Below are positions 25,160-32,852 of a DNA stretch of 32,937 bases, in pieces. The notes beneath the pieces were generated by a model. That model ran no database searches and had not been told where the DNA came from. It saw only the letters and a list, made by a program, of their open reading frames with translations. How positions within the stretch are numbered: the first letter of the stretch is position 1; each line of letters opens with the position of its first letter. The position numbers and the translations under genes are program-made. This DNA is from an uncultured Lachnospiraceae bacterium (GTDB lineage Bacteria; Bacillota; Clostridia; Lachnospirales; Lachnospiraceae): contig CACWQE010000029.1 in assembly GCA_902762905.1 (NCBI GenBank), forward strand, positions 1 to 32,937, written 5' to 3'.

Positions 25160-25188
25160 TTGTGTTTTTTATATAAGTGGTGTATAAT
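25160..25188 (+). promoter_or_regulatory. promoter of the 6S RNA
   Basis: TTGTGT (25160-25165) and a perfect TATAAT (25183-25188) are 17 bp apart. Transcription would start near 25195, about 22 nt before the closing stem. Confidence 0.7.
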
Positions 25189-25194
25189 TTACCT

Positions 25195-25402
25195 AGATTT
25201 AAGAGATAGTAATATCGTAGAACTTCTGGGGTGCACGACAACTCCTGTTATTTTGAACCTACATTTATTTTTATGGGACACTGATATTTATAGATGGATG
25301 TCAAGCCTGCTTTGATGGGACGGCAGAAGTCTATGTGGAGTAGCCCACCTAGCTTGGCTAGGACTCAAAATGCAGGAAACGACATTCCCGGTTGTTCTAC
25401 TT
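25195..25402 (+). ncRNA. ssrS: 6S RNA
   Basis: This non-coding RNA binds sigma-A RNA polymerase by imitating an open promoter. The two ends form a long interrupted stem: GTAGAAC (25217-25223) with GTTCTAC (25394-25400), a GGG/CCC patch, TCCTG (25243-25247) with CAGGA (25373-25377), and TTTTGA (25251-25256) with TCAAAA (25365-25370). A large central bubble follows, holding the small hairpin CCTAGC-TTG-GCTAGG (25348-25362) on its 3' side, as in Firmicutes 6S RNAs. CTGC/GCAG closes an apical stem. The length of about 185-205 nt is typical. No sizeable reading frame crosses it. Start and end are approximate; the class was recognised by architecture, not by a model search. Confidence 0.78.
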
Positions 25403-25436
25403 TATGATAAGATTACGAAAGATAGAAGATACCAAA

Positions 25437-25476
25437 GAGTTTATATAGACACGAAGGAGTTTACATAGGCACGAAA
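25437..25476 (+). repeat. tandem 20-bp direct repeat
   Basis: GAGTTTATATAGACACGAAG (25437-25456) is followed directly by GAGTTTACATAGGCACGAAA (25457-25476), matching at 17 of 20 positions. It lies between the 6S RNA and the SpoIID-domain gene. It could be a pair of regulator sites or a local duplication. Confidence 0.6.
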
Positions 25477-25482
25477 GAGAAT

Positions 25483-25545
25483 GAAGCAGCATTGGTCGAC
25501 GGATCGCATTAGCATACGTCTAAGTGCTGCTTCTTGTATGTTTAG
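25483..25545 (+). terminator. hairpin with weak terminator tail
   Basis: GAAGCAGCA (25483-25491) pairs with TGCTGCTTC (25525-25533), nine perfect pairs, with GACG/CGTC inside. The tail TTGTATGTTT is only moderately T-rich. It probably ends 6S-region transcription before the SpoIID gene, but a processed leader is possible. Confidence 0.5.
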
Positions 25546-25577
25546 ATTAATATCGGGGCAGGAAGGAATTAAGCGCA

Positions 25578-27860
25578 ATGAAGAAGAATAGAAAGAGAAA
25601 ACATTCAGGGTTATGGATATTGGTTGGTATTCTGGCTGTGCTTGGAGTGATCGGTGGCATTTTGATCAAGTTGGGATTTTACCAGACATTGTCGAATCAG
25701 TTCATGCCGAACCGGGAGGCTAACCGGTTGATCAGTTATCTGGGCGTGAATGATTATGAATATACGGATCGTCTGGGATCTCCCTTTACTGTAACACAGG
25801 CAAAACAGTTATTAAAGCAGGCAGATGTATCTTATGATCAGGTGGATGTGTCGTTAGAACATAAGCCGGGGTTCCTTCCACTTACAACGAAACAGTTTGA
25901 AAAGTTATATGATGCGATGATTCAGGCCTTGGAATTGGATCGTCTGATGAGTGAGAACTTGTACATATATGACATTGATAATGCAGTGAACAAGGTAATT
26001 GATGGTGTTGCATATGAGGTGGTCAGCACGAATAATGGCGATTACTATATGGAAAAAGACTATGGATTGGATAGTGCATACATTGGCAAGGTGGTTCGTG
26101 TGTATGTCTCGAATAATGAGATTATTCTCTGTCAGGGGGAGAGCAAAGAACAGGTTACTGTCAAGAATGCTTACCTCTCTAAAGTATCGGAAGAGGATGG
26201 AGACTATAACGTACTTGCTTATGTGGACAGTTCTGCAAAGAAATTTCCTGTTTCCAAAGAGGTTGCCAAGAGTATCAAAGGGGAGAATTTCTTAGGGGAT
26301 ATTATATTATCTAACAAAGGCGTTGTGTCTGTTACGGATCATACCGGTGATCTGGTAGAAGCCAAGGTAACAGCATGTGCGGATGGAGTAATTACGGTAG
26401 AAGGTCAGGATGATCCGGTCTATTTGTCGGATACATTTAATGTCTATAAGGTAAATGGTTCATTTAAGGCAATGCAGTCCGCAGGTACACTGATCGGATA
26501 TGATAAGATTTCGCTTTACATAAAGGATAACATGTTAGAAGCTGCACTGATCACAGAGGATATCTATGCGAAGAACATCAGGGTATTGATCAGCAATACG
26601 GATTACACGGACTATTATCATGGTGAAGTATCTGTGACTTCCGATACGGATTATACGATCGCATATGGGGATCAGGTAGAAGAGCATGCAGCGGGAGATA
26701 AAGTATCATTTCGTAATGGAAGTGAACAGTTGAAGAAGGGGGCTGCGAAGATCCGGTCAAAAGAGGAAGACGGAAAGATTACCATTACTTCCATCAAACG
26801 ACAGAGTGGCAATCCTTCATATCGTGGTACGATTGAACTATCCCGGGATGATAAGGGAGTATTAATTGTTAACGAGTTACCGGTGGAAGAATATCTGTAT
26901 GGGGTCGTTCCAAGTGAGATGCCTGTCTCTTATGAGACTGAGGCATTAAAAGCACAGGCAATCTGTGCAAGGGCATATGCATACCGTCAGATGGAAAGTG
27001 ATGGGTATACAAAGTATGGTGCACATTTAGATGACAGTATTTCCAGTCAGGTATATAATAATGTGGGCGAAGATGAACGGGCCATCTATGCAGTGGATGA
27101 TACATATGGTGTTGTTCCTTGTTATGACAATGAAGTGATTGAAGCATTTTTCTTCTCGACATCCTGTGGTACTACAAGTAATAATAGTGCGGTGTGGGGA
27201 GGTAATCAGGAGCCATACTTGCTAGATACGATGGAGACAGAATTAAATGATATGGCAAGCTTAGATAATGAGGAGAGTTTCCGAGAGTTCATAGATGGAG
27301 AATTGGGAAGTGGGTTCATTGAACAGGATGAGCCGTTCTTCCGGTGGAGTGTAGGATTCACAAAAGAGAAGATAACAGAAGCAATCAATAGCCATTTATA
27401 TGACCGGATCAAGGCAATGCCGGAGAATATATTAGCAATGAATGCAAATGGGGAATATGAGAAGAAGTCAATTAATACGATTGGAGATCTTGTGAGCATT
27501 GAAGTGACGAAACGGGGAGCAAGCGGAATTGTAGAAGAGATGGTGATTACCGGAACTGCAGAGACAATATTGGTAAAAGGGCAGTCCAATGCAAGAGCTT
27601 TGTTGAGTCCAGAGCAGGTAGCAATCCGTAAACAGGATGGATCTACCGTTACAGGGTGGACTTCCTTACCAAGTGCTTATTTCTATGTAGATGATAGTAA
27701 TGGATTTGCAATTCGTGGTGGTGGCTTTGGCCACGGCGTGGGACTTAGCCAGAATGGTGCCAATGATATGGCGAAACTTGGATATCTGGCAAGTGATATT
27801 ATCAGCCATTATTATACGGCAGTGGAATTGAAAGACATGTATGAATTAATGGGAAAATAA
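25578..27860 (+). CDS. membrane-anchored SpoIID/LytB-domain protein
   Basis: The domain family includes SpoIID, a lytic transglycosylase that cuts denuded peptidoglycan strands during engulfment. The protein has 760 residues. A basic N-terminus precedes one membrane helix (about 11-32, LWILVGILAVLGVIGGILI), and the rest would be outside. About residues 40-400 are unassigned and beta-rich. The SpoIID domain runs from about 413 (YRGTIELS) to 755, with YGVVPSEMP containing the likely catalytic Glu447 and the late signature GGGFGHGVGLSQNGA (about 713-727). It is roughly twice the size of spore SpoIID, so a vegetative wall role is equally possible. The next gene follows after 13 bp. Confidence 0.83.
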   Translation: MKKNRKRKHSGLWILVGILAVLGVIGGILIKLGFYQTLSNQFMPNREANRLISYLGVNDYEYTDRLGSPFTVTQAKQLLKQADVSYDQVDVSLEHKPGFLPLTTKQFEKLYDAMIQALELDRLMSENLYIYDIDNAVNKVIDGVAYEVVSTNNGDYYMEKDYGLDSAYIGKVVRVYVSNNEIILCQGESKEQVTVKNAYLSKVSEEDGDYNVLAYVDSSAKKFPVSKEVAKSIKGENFLGDIILSNKGVVSVTDHTGDLVEAKVTACADGVITVEGQDDPVYLSDTFNVYKVNGSFKAMQSAGTLIGYDKISLYIKDNMLEAALITEDIYAKNIRVLISNTDYTDYYHGEVSVTSDTDYTIAYGDQVEEHAAGDKVSFRNGSEQLKKGAAKIRSKEEDGKITITSIKRQSGNPSYRGTIELSRDDKGVLIVNELPVEEYLYGVVPSEMPVSYETEALKAQAICARAYAYRQMESDGYTKYGAHLDDSISSQVYNNVGEDERAIYAVDDTYGVVPCYDNEVIEAFFFSTSCGTTSNNSAVWGGNQEPYLLDTMETELNDMASLDNEESFREFIDGELGSGFIEQDEPFFRWSVGFTKEKITEAINSHLYDRIKAMPENILAMNANGEYEKKSINTIGDLVSIEVTKRGASGIVEEMVITGTAETILVKGQSNARALLSPEQVAIRKQDGSTVTGWTSLPSAYFYVDDSNGFAIRGGGFGHGVGLSQNGANDMAKLGYLASDIISHYYTAVELKDMYELMGK

Positions 27861-27873
27861 ACGGGAGAGAGAG

Positions 27874-28794
27874 ATGAAAAAGCCGGAAAAGAAAGGAAAA
27901 AGGGAACGACTTAAGTTAATTATCAGCTTTATCTATAAGTTTGGTGTGAAGATCAGTGATAACTATACAGCAGCATGTGCAGCACAGGCAGCATTCTTCA
28001 TTTTGCTTTCCGTTGTGCCAATTATTTCCCTGATATTGGCAGTTACAACGTATCTGCCATTTACACAGCAGGATGTATTACATCTGATGATGCAGATCAT
28101 ACCGGATGATTTGATCGGCTATGTGCAGGATATTATTGCGGATCTGTACTCAAGAGCAGGTAAAACCGTCATCTCGGTTTCTGCAATTACTATGTTGTGG
28201 TCTGCATCGAAAGGAATTGCAGCCCTGATGGATGGCTTTAATTCGATGTATCAGTTAAGACAGGATAATAGTAACTGGTTAGTATCAAGAAGTATTGCGA
28301 TTGTGTATACGATCTTGTTTATCTTGTTATTTGTGGTTGCAATGTGTGGATATGTAACGGTCAGCCACTATTATCAGGAATATATCAAAGGGGCTTTTGA
28401 GATCGAGTCTGCCACGCGTACCGTTTTGTTACTGATACGGTATGTGATAGGGTGGCTGCTATTTTACGCATTTCTTCTTATGATGTATGTGATATTACCG
28501 GGCGGCTTTGGCTTGCCGATCGGTAAAGAAGAAAAAAGTAATCTTGGAGTGAGAATCCGTCAACAGATGCCGGGTGCTGCTTTTGCCGCCGTGGCATGGC
28601 TGGTAATATCCCGTGTGGTTGTGATCTATATTGACTATTTTCCAAGCTTGTCTTTGATGTACGGATCGTTAGCTGGAATCGTCATTGCCATGTTGTGGTT
28701 ATATTTTTGTATGTATTCGATCTTCATTGGAGCAGTAATTAATTATTTATTATCCGAAGGATACTTGACACGAGTGAAAAAGATGTTAAAATAA
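27874..28794 (+). CDS. YihY/BrkB-family inner membrane protein
   Basis: This polytopic membrane protein of 306 residues belongs to the YihY family, once thought to be RNase BN but now of unclear function. The family features are visible: AAQAAFFILLSVVPIISLILAV early, LWSASKGIAALMDGFN in the middle, then GFGLPIG and SLSLMYGSLAGIVIAMLWLYFCMY near the end. Six membrane segments are likely. It is 13 bp behind the SpoIID-domain gene with a GGGAGAG ribosome site, so they form an operon. The last 30 bp contain the promoter for pheST. Confidence 0.85.
   Translation: MKKPEKKGKRERLKLIISFIYKFGVKISDNYTAACAAQAAFFILLSVVPIISLILAVTTYLPFTQQDVLHLMMQIIPDDLIGYVQDIIADLYSRAGKTVISVSAITMLWSASKGIAALMDGFNSMYQLRQDNSNWLVSRSIAIVYTILFILLFVVAMCGYVTVSHYYQEYIKGAFEIESATRTVLLLIRYVIGWLLFYAFLLMMYVILPGGFGLPIGKEEKSNLGVRIRQQMPGAAFAAVAWLVISRVVVIYIDYFPSLSLMYGSLAGIVIAMLWLYFCMYSIFIGAVINYLLSEGYLTRVKKMLK
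28765..28792 (+). promoter_or_regulatory. extended -10 promoter of the pheST operon
   Basis: A perfect TTGACA (28765-28770) and TAAAAT (28787-28792) are 16 bp apart with TGT before the -10. It lies inside the 3' end of the YihY-family gene. The start near 28799 is followed at once by a GGTAATT/AATTGCC hairpin (28800-28821). Confidence 0.75.
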
Positions 28795-28829
28795 AGAGCG
28801 GTAATTGTTTTATGAATTGCCAACAGAAT

Positions 28830-29095
28830 GAATAGTAACGATGATGGTGCAAAAGAATCCTATGTTCTAACAGAGAGAGGAAGTCGCTGGCTGGAAGCTT
28901 CTTTTAGTTCACATTTGATTTGAATTTCACACCGGAGTTTTGAAGATTGAACAGATGCAGGATATCTTGGTAGACTTCAACGGGTTATGAACGTTATAAC
29001 ATAAAGAGTGTCAGAATATAATATGTGTATATTCTGGAATTTGGGTGGTAACGCGAGTCAATTCGTCCCTTGGGATGAGTTGGCTTTTTCTATTT
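28830..29095 (+). promoter_or_regulatory. T-box leader, Phe specifier
   Basis: This riboregulator binds uncharged tRNA-Phe and allows pheST transcription. Stem I features are visible: AGAGAG (near 28873), GCTGGCTGGAAGC in the distal part and GAATTTCACACC in the specifier loop. There TTC (28926-28928), the Phe codon, is followed by the expected A. The 3' T-box sequence GGGTGGTAACGCG (29043-29055) carries the bulge that pairs with the tRNA acceptor end. The terminator overlaps just downstream. The codon matches the controlled genes, pheS and pheT. Confidence 0.92.
29056..29095 (+). terminator. T-box-controlled terminator
   Basis: AGTCAATTCGTCCC (29056-29069) pairs with GGGATGAGTTGGCT (29072-29085) through all 14 positions including G-U pairs, followed by TTTTCTATTTT. 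It competes with the antiterminator formed by the T-box sequence. Confidence 0.88.
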
Positions 29096-29139
29096 TATTA
29101 AGTTAGAAAGAAGAGCAAATTAAGAAAAGGAGATAAATC

Positions 29140-30159
29140 ATGAAAGAGAAATTAGAAGCAATCAAGGCAGAAGCACTTGCAAAGATTGATAGTGCAAAAG
29201 ACTTAGACAGCTTGAATGACATTAAGGTTGCAGTTCTTGGTAAAAAAGGAGAACTGACAGCAGTCCTTAAGTCCATGAAGGATGTTCCGGCTGAGGAGAG
29301 ACCAATGGTTGGTCAGATGGTCAACGAGGCAAGAACAGCAATTGAAGAGAAGTTAGAGGAAGAGAAGACAAAGATTTCCCGTATGCTTCGTACAGAAAAG
29401 ATGAAGAGAGAGACGATTGATGTTACACTTCCAGGTAAGAAGAACATGAGAGGTCACAGACATCCGAACCAGATTGCGTTAGAAGATCTGGAACGTGTAT
29501 TTATCGGTATGGGTTATGAAGTGGTAGAAGGTCCGGAAGTAGAGTATGATAAGTATAACTTTGAACTTCTGAATATTCCGGCAAACCATCCGGCAAAGGA
29601 TGAGCAGGATACCTTCTATATTACGAAAGATATTTTGTTAAGAACACAGACTTCTCCGGTACAGGCAAGAATTATGGAGCAGGGCAAACTTCCAATCCGT
29701 ATTCTTTCTGCAGGTCGTGTGTTCCGTGCAGACGAAGTAGATGCAACACATTCTCCATCTTTCCATCAGGTAGAGGGACTGGTTGTAGATAAGAACATTA
29801 CAATGGCAGATCTTAAAGGAACTTTGGCACAGTTTGCAAGAGAGTTCTTTGGTGAGAAGACACAGGTTAAGTTCCGTCCGCATCATTTCCCATTTACAGA
29901 GCCGTCTGCTGAGGTAGATATCACTTGCTTCAAGTGTGGTGGTAAGGGTTGTCGTATGTGTAAAGGAAGCGGCTGGATTGAGATTCTTGGCTGTGGTATG
30001 GTTCATCCACATGTATTGGAGATGTGTGGTATTGATCCAAAAGAGTACCAGGGATTTGCATTTGGTATTGGATTAGAGAGAATCACATTGTTAAAGTATG
30101 AGATTGATGATATGAGACTCCTCTATGAAAATGACACAAGATTTTTGAATCAGTTTTAG
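29140..30159 (+). CDS. pheS: phenylalanine-tRNA ligase alpha subunit
   Basis: This is the catalytic subunit of the alpha2-beta2 synthetase that charges tRNA-Phe. The N-terminal 90 residues are a charged coiled coil that binds tRNA. Class II motifs follow: GRVFRADEVDATHSPSFHQVEGLVV (motif 2) and FAFGIGLERITLLKY (motif 3). Four cysteines at 263, 266, 271 and 274 (CFKCGGKGCRMC) form a probable zinc knuckle, as in many Firmicutes PheS proteins but not in E. coli. The length of 339 is standard. Ribosome site AAAAGGAG is strong. It is controlled by the T-box leader and co-transcribed with pheT. Confidence 0.97.
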   Translation: MKEKLEAIKAEALAKIDSAKDLDSLNDIKVAVLGKKGELTAVLKSMKDVPAEERPMVGQMVNEARTAIEEKLEEEKTKISRMLRTEKMKRETIDVTLPGKKNMRGHRHPNQIALEDLERVFIGMGYEVVEGPEVEYDKYNFELLNIPANHPAKDEQDTFYITKDILLRTQTSPVQARIMEQGKLPIRILSAGRVFRADEVDATHSPSFHQVEGLVVDKNITMADLKGTLAQFAREFFGEKTQVKFRPHHFPFTEPSAEVDITCFKCGGKGCRMCKGSGWIEILGCGMVHPHVLEMCGIDPKEYQGFAFGIGLERITLLKYEIDDMRLLYENDTRFLNQF

Positions 30160-30300
30160 CGAAGCCGAGCAATGCACACTAGAAATCTTAGAGACGGAGG
30201 CAGGCTTGCCTGTCTTCCGGTGAGAAAGATTTCTGGTGTATAGTGCGAAGCACGGAAATCGAGATACCGGAAGGTATCGAGATTAGCATTGCGACTAATG
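30160..30300 (+). ncRNA. structured untranslated element between pheS and pheT, unknown class
   Basis: No coding frame is seen in this 167-nt gap, yet it folds almost completely. An outer stem GCAATGC (30169-30175) with GCATTGC (30286-30292) encloses two main hairpins. The first pairs ACACTAGAAATCTT (30176-30189) with AAGATTTCTGGTGT (30226-30239), 14 pairs with one G-U, topped by a second stem around GGCAGG/CCTGTC. A small GTGC-GAA-GCAC hairpin follows (30243-30253). The last is AATC-GA-GATACC, loop GGAA, GGTATC-GA-GATT (30257-30284), with a GNRA tetraloop and a tandem G-A internal loop. No T run follows, so it is not a terminator. It could be an RNA processing or attenuation site, or a repeat copy. 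Confidence 0.6.
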
Positions 30301-30326
30301 TAGAAGTGAAAGAAAGGAAATGAATT

Positions 30327-32750
30327 ATGAATACACCAATATCATGGATGAAAGCGTATGTTCCGGATCTTGACGTGGACGTACAGGAATTTGTAGATAA
30401 AATGACATTATCAGGTTCTCATGTAGAAGGTTATGAGAAGAAGGATAAGAATTTAGAGAAGATCGTAGTTGGACGGATTGAGACAATGGAGAAGCACCCG
30501 GATGCAGACAAGTTAGTTGTCTGCCAGGTTAATGTTGGATCAGAGAGTCTTCAGATCGTAACAGGTGCAAAGAATGTGAAAGTAGGAGATATGATCCCAT
30601 TAGTATTAGACGGTGGTAAAGTTGCTGCTGCACATGGAGATGACAATGAGTATCCGGATGGAATCAGAATCAAGAAGGGTAAGCTTCGTGGTGTAGAAAG
30701 TAATGGTATGATGTGTGGAATTGAAGAACTTGGATCTTCCAGAGACTTCTATCCAGAGGCACCAGAAGATGGAGTATATGTATTCCCAGAGGGTTCTCCT
30801 GTAAAACCGGGAGATGATGCAGTACATGCATTAGGATTGGATGATACGGTTGTGGAATATGAGATCACATCAAATCGTGTGGATTGTTTTTCTATGATCG
30901 GTATGGCAAGAGAAGTTGCTGCAACATTCCGTAAGCCATTTTATCCACCAGTCGTAACAGTGAAAGCGAATGACAAAGATGTCAATGATTTTATCAAGGT
31001 TACGGTAAAGGATCACGACCTTTGTTCCCGTTACTGTGCAAGAGTAGTAGAGAATATCAAGATCGGACCATCTCCAAAGTGGATGCAGGATCGCTTGAAG
31101 GCAATGGGAATCCGTGCTATTAACAATTTAGTCGATATTACGAACTATATTATGGAAGAATATGGTCAGCCAATGCATGCATATGATCTTGATACGATTG
31201 CCAATCATGAGATTATTGTAAAGCGTGCCAATGATGGAGATACTTTTGTGACATTAGATGGTCAGGAACGTAAGATGGATTCTAACATCTTAATGATCTG
31301 TGATGGCGAAAAGGAAGTTGGCATTGCCGGTATCATGGGTGGTGAGAATTCCATGATCACGGATAATGTTAAGACCGTATTATTCGAGGCTGCCTGCTTC
31401 GATGGAACGAATATCCGTTTAGCATCTAAGAGAATTGGTTTGCAGACAGACGCTTCCTTCAAGTTTACAAAGGGCTTAGATCCAAACACAGCAATGGAAG
31501 CAATCAATCGTGCCTGCCAGTTGGTAGAAGAGATGGGATGCGGCGATGTTGTTGGCGGCGTAGTTGACATTTATCCAGAACCAGTGAAAGAGAAAGTATT
31601 AGAGTTCGAGCCGGATCGTTATAACAAATTATTGGGTACTGACATTTCCAAAGAAGAGATGCTTACTTACCTTACAAAGCTTGAATTAGTATATAATGAG
31701 CAGGATAATACATTAACGATTCCAACCTTCCGTCAGGATCTGAATTGCGCAGCCGACATCGCAGAAGAGGTAGCCAGATTCTATGGTTATGATAACATTC
31801 CGGTTTCTCTTCCAAAGGGAGAAGCAACAGTTGGTAAGAAGCCATTTGATCAGCGAGTACAGGATATTGCAAGAGAAATCTGTGAAAGAAATGGTTTCTC
31901 AGGCGGAATGACGTATTCATTCGAAAGCCCTAAGGTATTTGATAAATTGTTATTACCAGAAGATGCACCAGAGCGTCAGGCAATTGTAATTGCTAACCCA
32001 TTAGGTGAGGATTTCTCTATTATGAGAACTGTTTCTTTAAATGGTATGTTGACCTCTCTTGCAACCAACTACAATAGAAGAAACAAGGTTGCCAGATTAT
32101 ATGAGCTTGGTAACATTTATCTGCCAAAGGCATTGCCGCTTACGGAATTACCGGATGAGAAGATGCGTCTGACACTTGGTATGTATGGAGCCGGTGATTT
32201 CTTTGACATGAAGGGTGTTGTAGAAGAAATCTTTGATAAATTAGGTGTAACCGGAGCAGAATGTGAGCCATCAAATGATATTCCATATTTGCATCCAGGT
32301 CGTCAGGCCCGTATCCAGAAGGGTAAATTAGATTTAGGATTCATTGGTCAGATTCATCCAGAAGTAGGGGATAACTACAACTTAAAGACAGAAGCATACG
32401 TTGCAGTTCTGAATATGGAAGTAATTACGATGCTTGCAAACTTTGATCGTAAGTATGAGGGTATTGCGAAGTTCCCAGCCAGCACCAGAGACTTGTCAAT
32501 GGTAATGGATAAGGGATTGTTCGTAGGACAGATTGAGCATGTTATCAAGAAAAATGCAGGTAAGATATTAGAAAGCTGTGAGCTCTTCGATGTATACGAG
32601 GGAGAGCAGGTAGGAGCAGGCAAGAAGTCAGTTGCATTCTCTTTGATCTTCCGTGCAAAAGACCGTAACTTAGAGTCAGCAGAAGTTGACAAGGCAGTTG
32701 AGAAGGTGCTTGATGCACTTCGTCAGATGGGTATCGAATTAAGAGCATAG
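30327..32750 (+). CDS. pheT: phenylalanine-tRNA ligase beta subunit
   Basis: This is the large subunit of the Phe synthetase, with tRNA binding and editing of mischarged Tyr-tRNA-Phe. The domains run in the usual order. The EMAP-type tRNA-binding domain is at about 40-155 (VVGRIETMEKHPDADKLVVC), followed by the B1/B3/B4 editing core (AINNLVDITNYIMEEYGQPMHAYD), the B5 domain, the class II-like core and the C-terminal anticodon-binding FDX-ACB domain from about 715 (KFPASTRDLSMVMDKG). The length of 807 residues is standard for the family. Ribosome site AAAGGAAA precedes the ATG. The gene is separated from pheS by the structured element, and repeat copy B starts 3 nt after its stop. Confidence 0.97.
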   Translation: MNTPISWMKAYVPDLDVDVQEFVDKMTLSGSHVEGYEKKDKNLEKIVVGRIETMEKHPDADKLVVCQVNVGSESLQIVTGAKNVKVGDMIPLVLDGGKVAAAHGDDNEYPDGIRIKKGKLRGVESNGMMCGIEELGSSRDFYPEAPEDGVYVFPEGSPVKPGDDAVHALGLDDTVVEYEITSNRVDCFSMIGMAREVAATFRKPFYPPVVTVKANDKDVNDFIKVTVKDHDLCSRYCARVVENIKIGPSPKWMQDRLKAMGIRAINNLVDITNYIMEEYGQPMHAYDLDTIANHEIIVKRANDGDTFVTLDGQERKMDSNILMICDGEKEVGIAGIMGGENSMITDNVKTVLFEAACFDGTNIRLASKRIGLQTDASFKFTKGLDPNTAMEAINRACQLVEEMGCGDVVGGVVDIYPEPVKEKVLEFEPDRYNKLLGTDISKEEMLTYLTKLELVYNEQDNTLTIPTFRQDLNCAADIAEEVARFYGYDNIPVSLPKGEATVGKKPFDQRVQDIAREICERNGFSGGMTYSFESPKVFDKLLLPEDAPERQAIVIANPLGEDFSIMRTVSLNGMLTSLATNYNRRNKVARLYELGNIYLPKALPLTELPDEKMRLTLGMYGAGDFFDMKGVVEEIFDKLGVTGAECEPSNDIPYLHPGRQARIQKGKLDLGFIGQIHPEVGDNYNLKTEAYVAVLNMEVITMLANFDRKYEGIAKFPASTRDLSMVMDKGLFVGQIEHVIKKNAGKILESCELFDVYEGEQVGAGKKSVAFSLIFRAKDRNLESAEVDKAVEKVLDALRQMGIELRA

Positions 32751-32752
32751 CC

Positions 32753-32852
32753 CCCTTGCACAGCGTAAGTGACAACGGACGTATGTGCCCAACGGACGCA
32801 ACGGCCTAGAAAAATTGGTTCCAAGCCGGGGCCGTTCACACTTAATTGCTCC
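32753..32852 (+). repeat. structured intergenic repeat element, copy B
   Basis: This copy opens with CCCTTGCACAGCGTAAGT, the exact reverse complement of 127-144. It then has CGGACG..ATGT, a stem AACGGCC (32800-32806) with GGCCGTT (32830-32836), and closes with ACACTTAATTGCTCC (to 32852), matching ACACTAATGCTCC of copy A. It begins just after the pheT stop. The paired arms differ in sequence from copy A although a long GC stem is kept at the same place, which hints at selection for structure. Confidence 0.6.

Noticed and set aside
30160..30326. Terminator or attenuator between pheS and pheT
   Set aside because: The hairpins are long, but no T run follows any of them, and pheT needs read-through from the T-box promoter.
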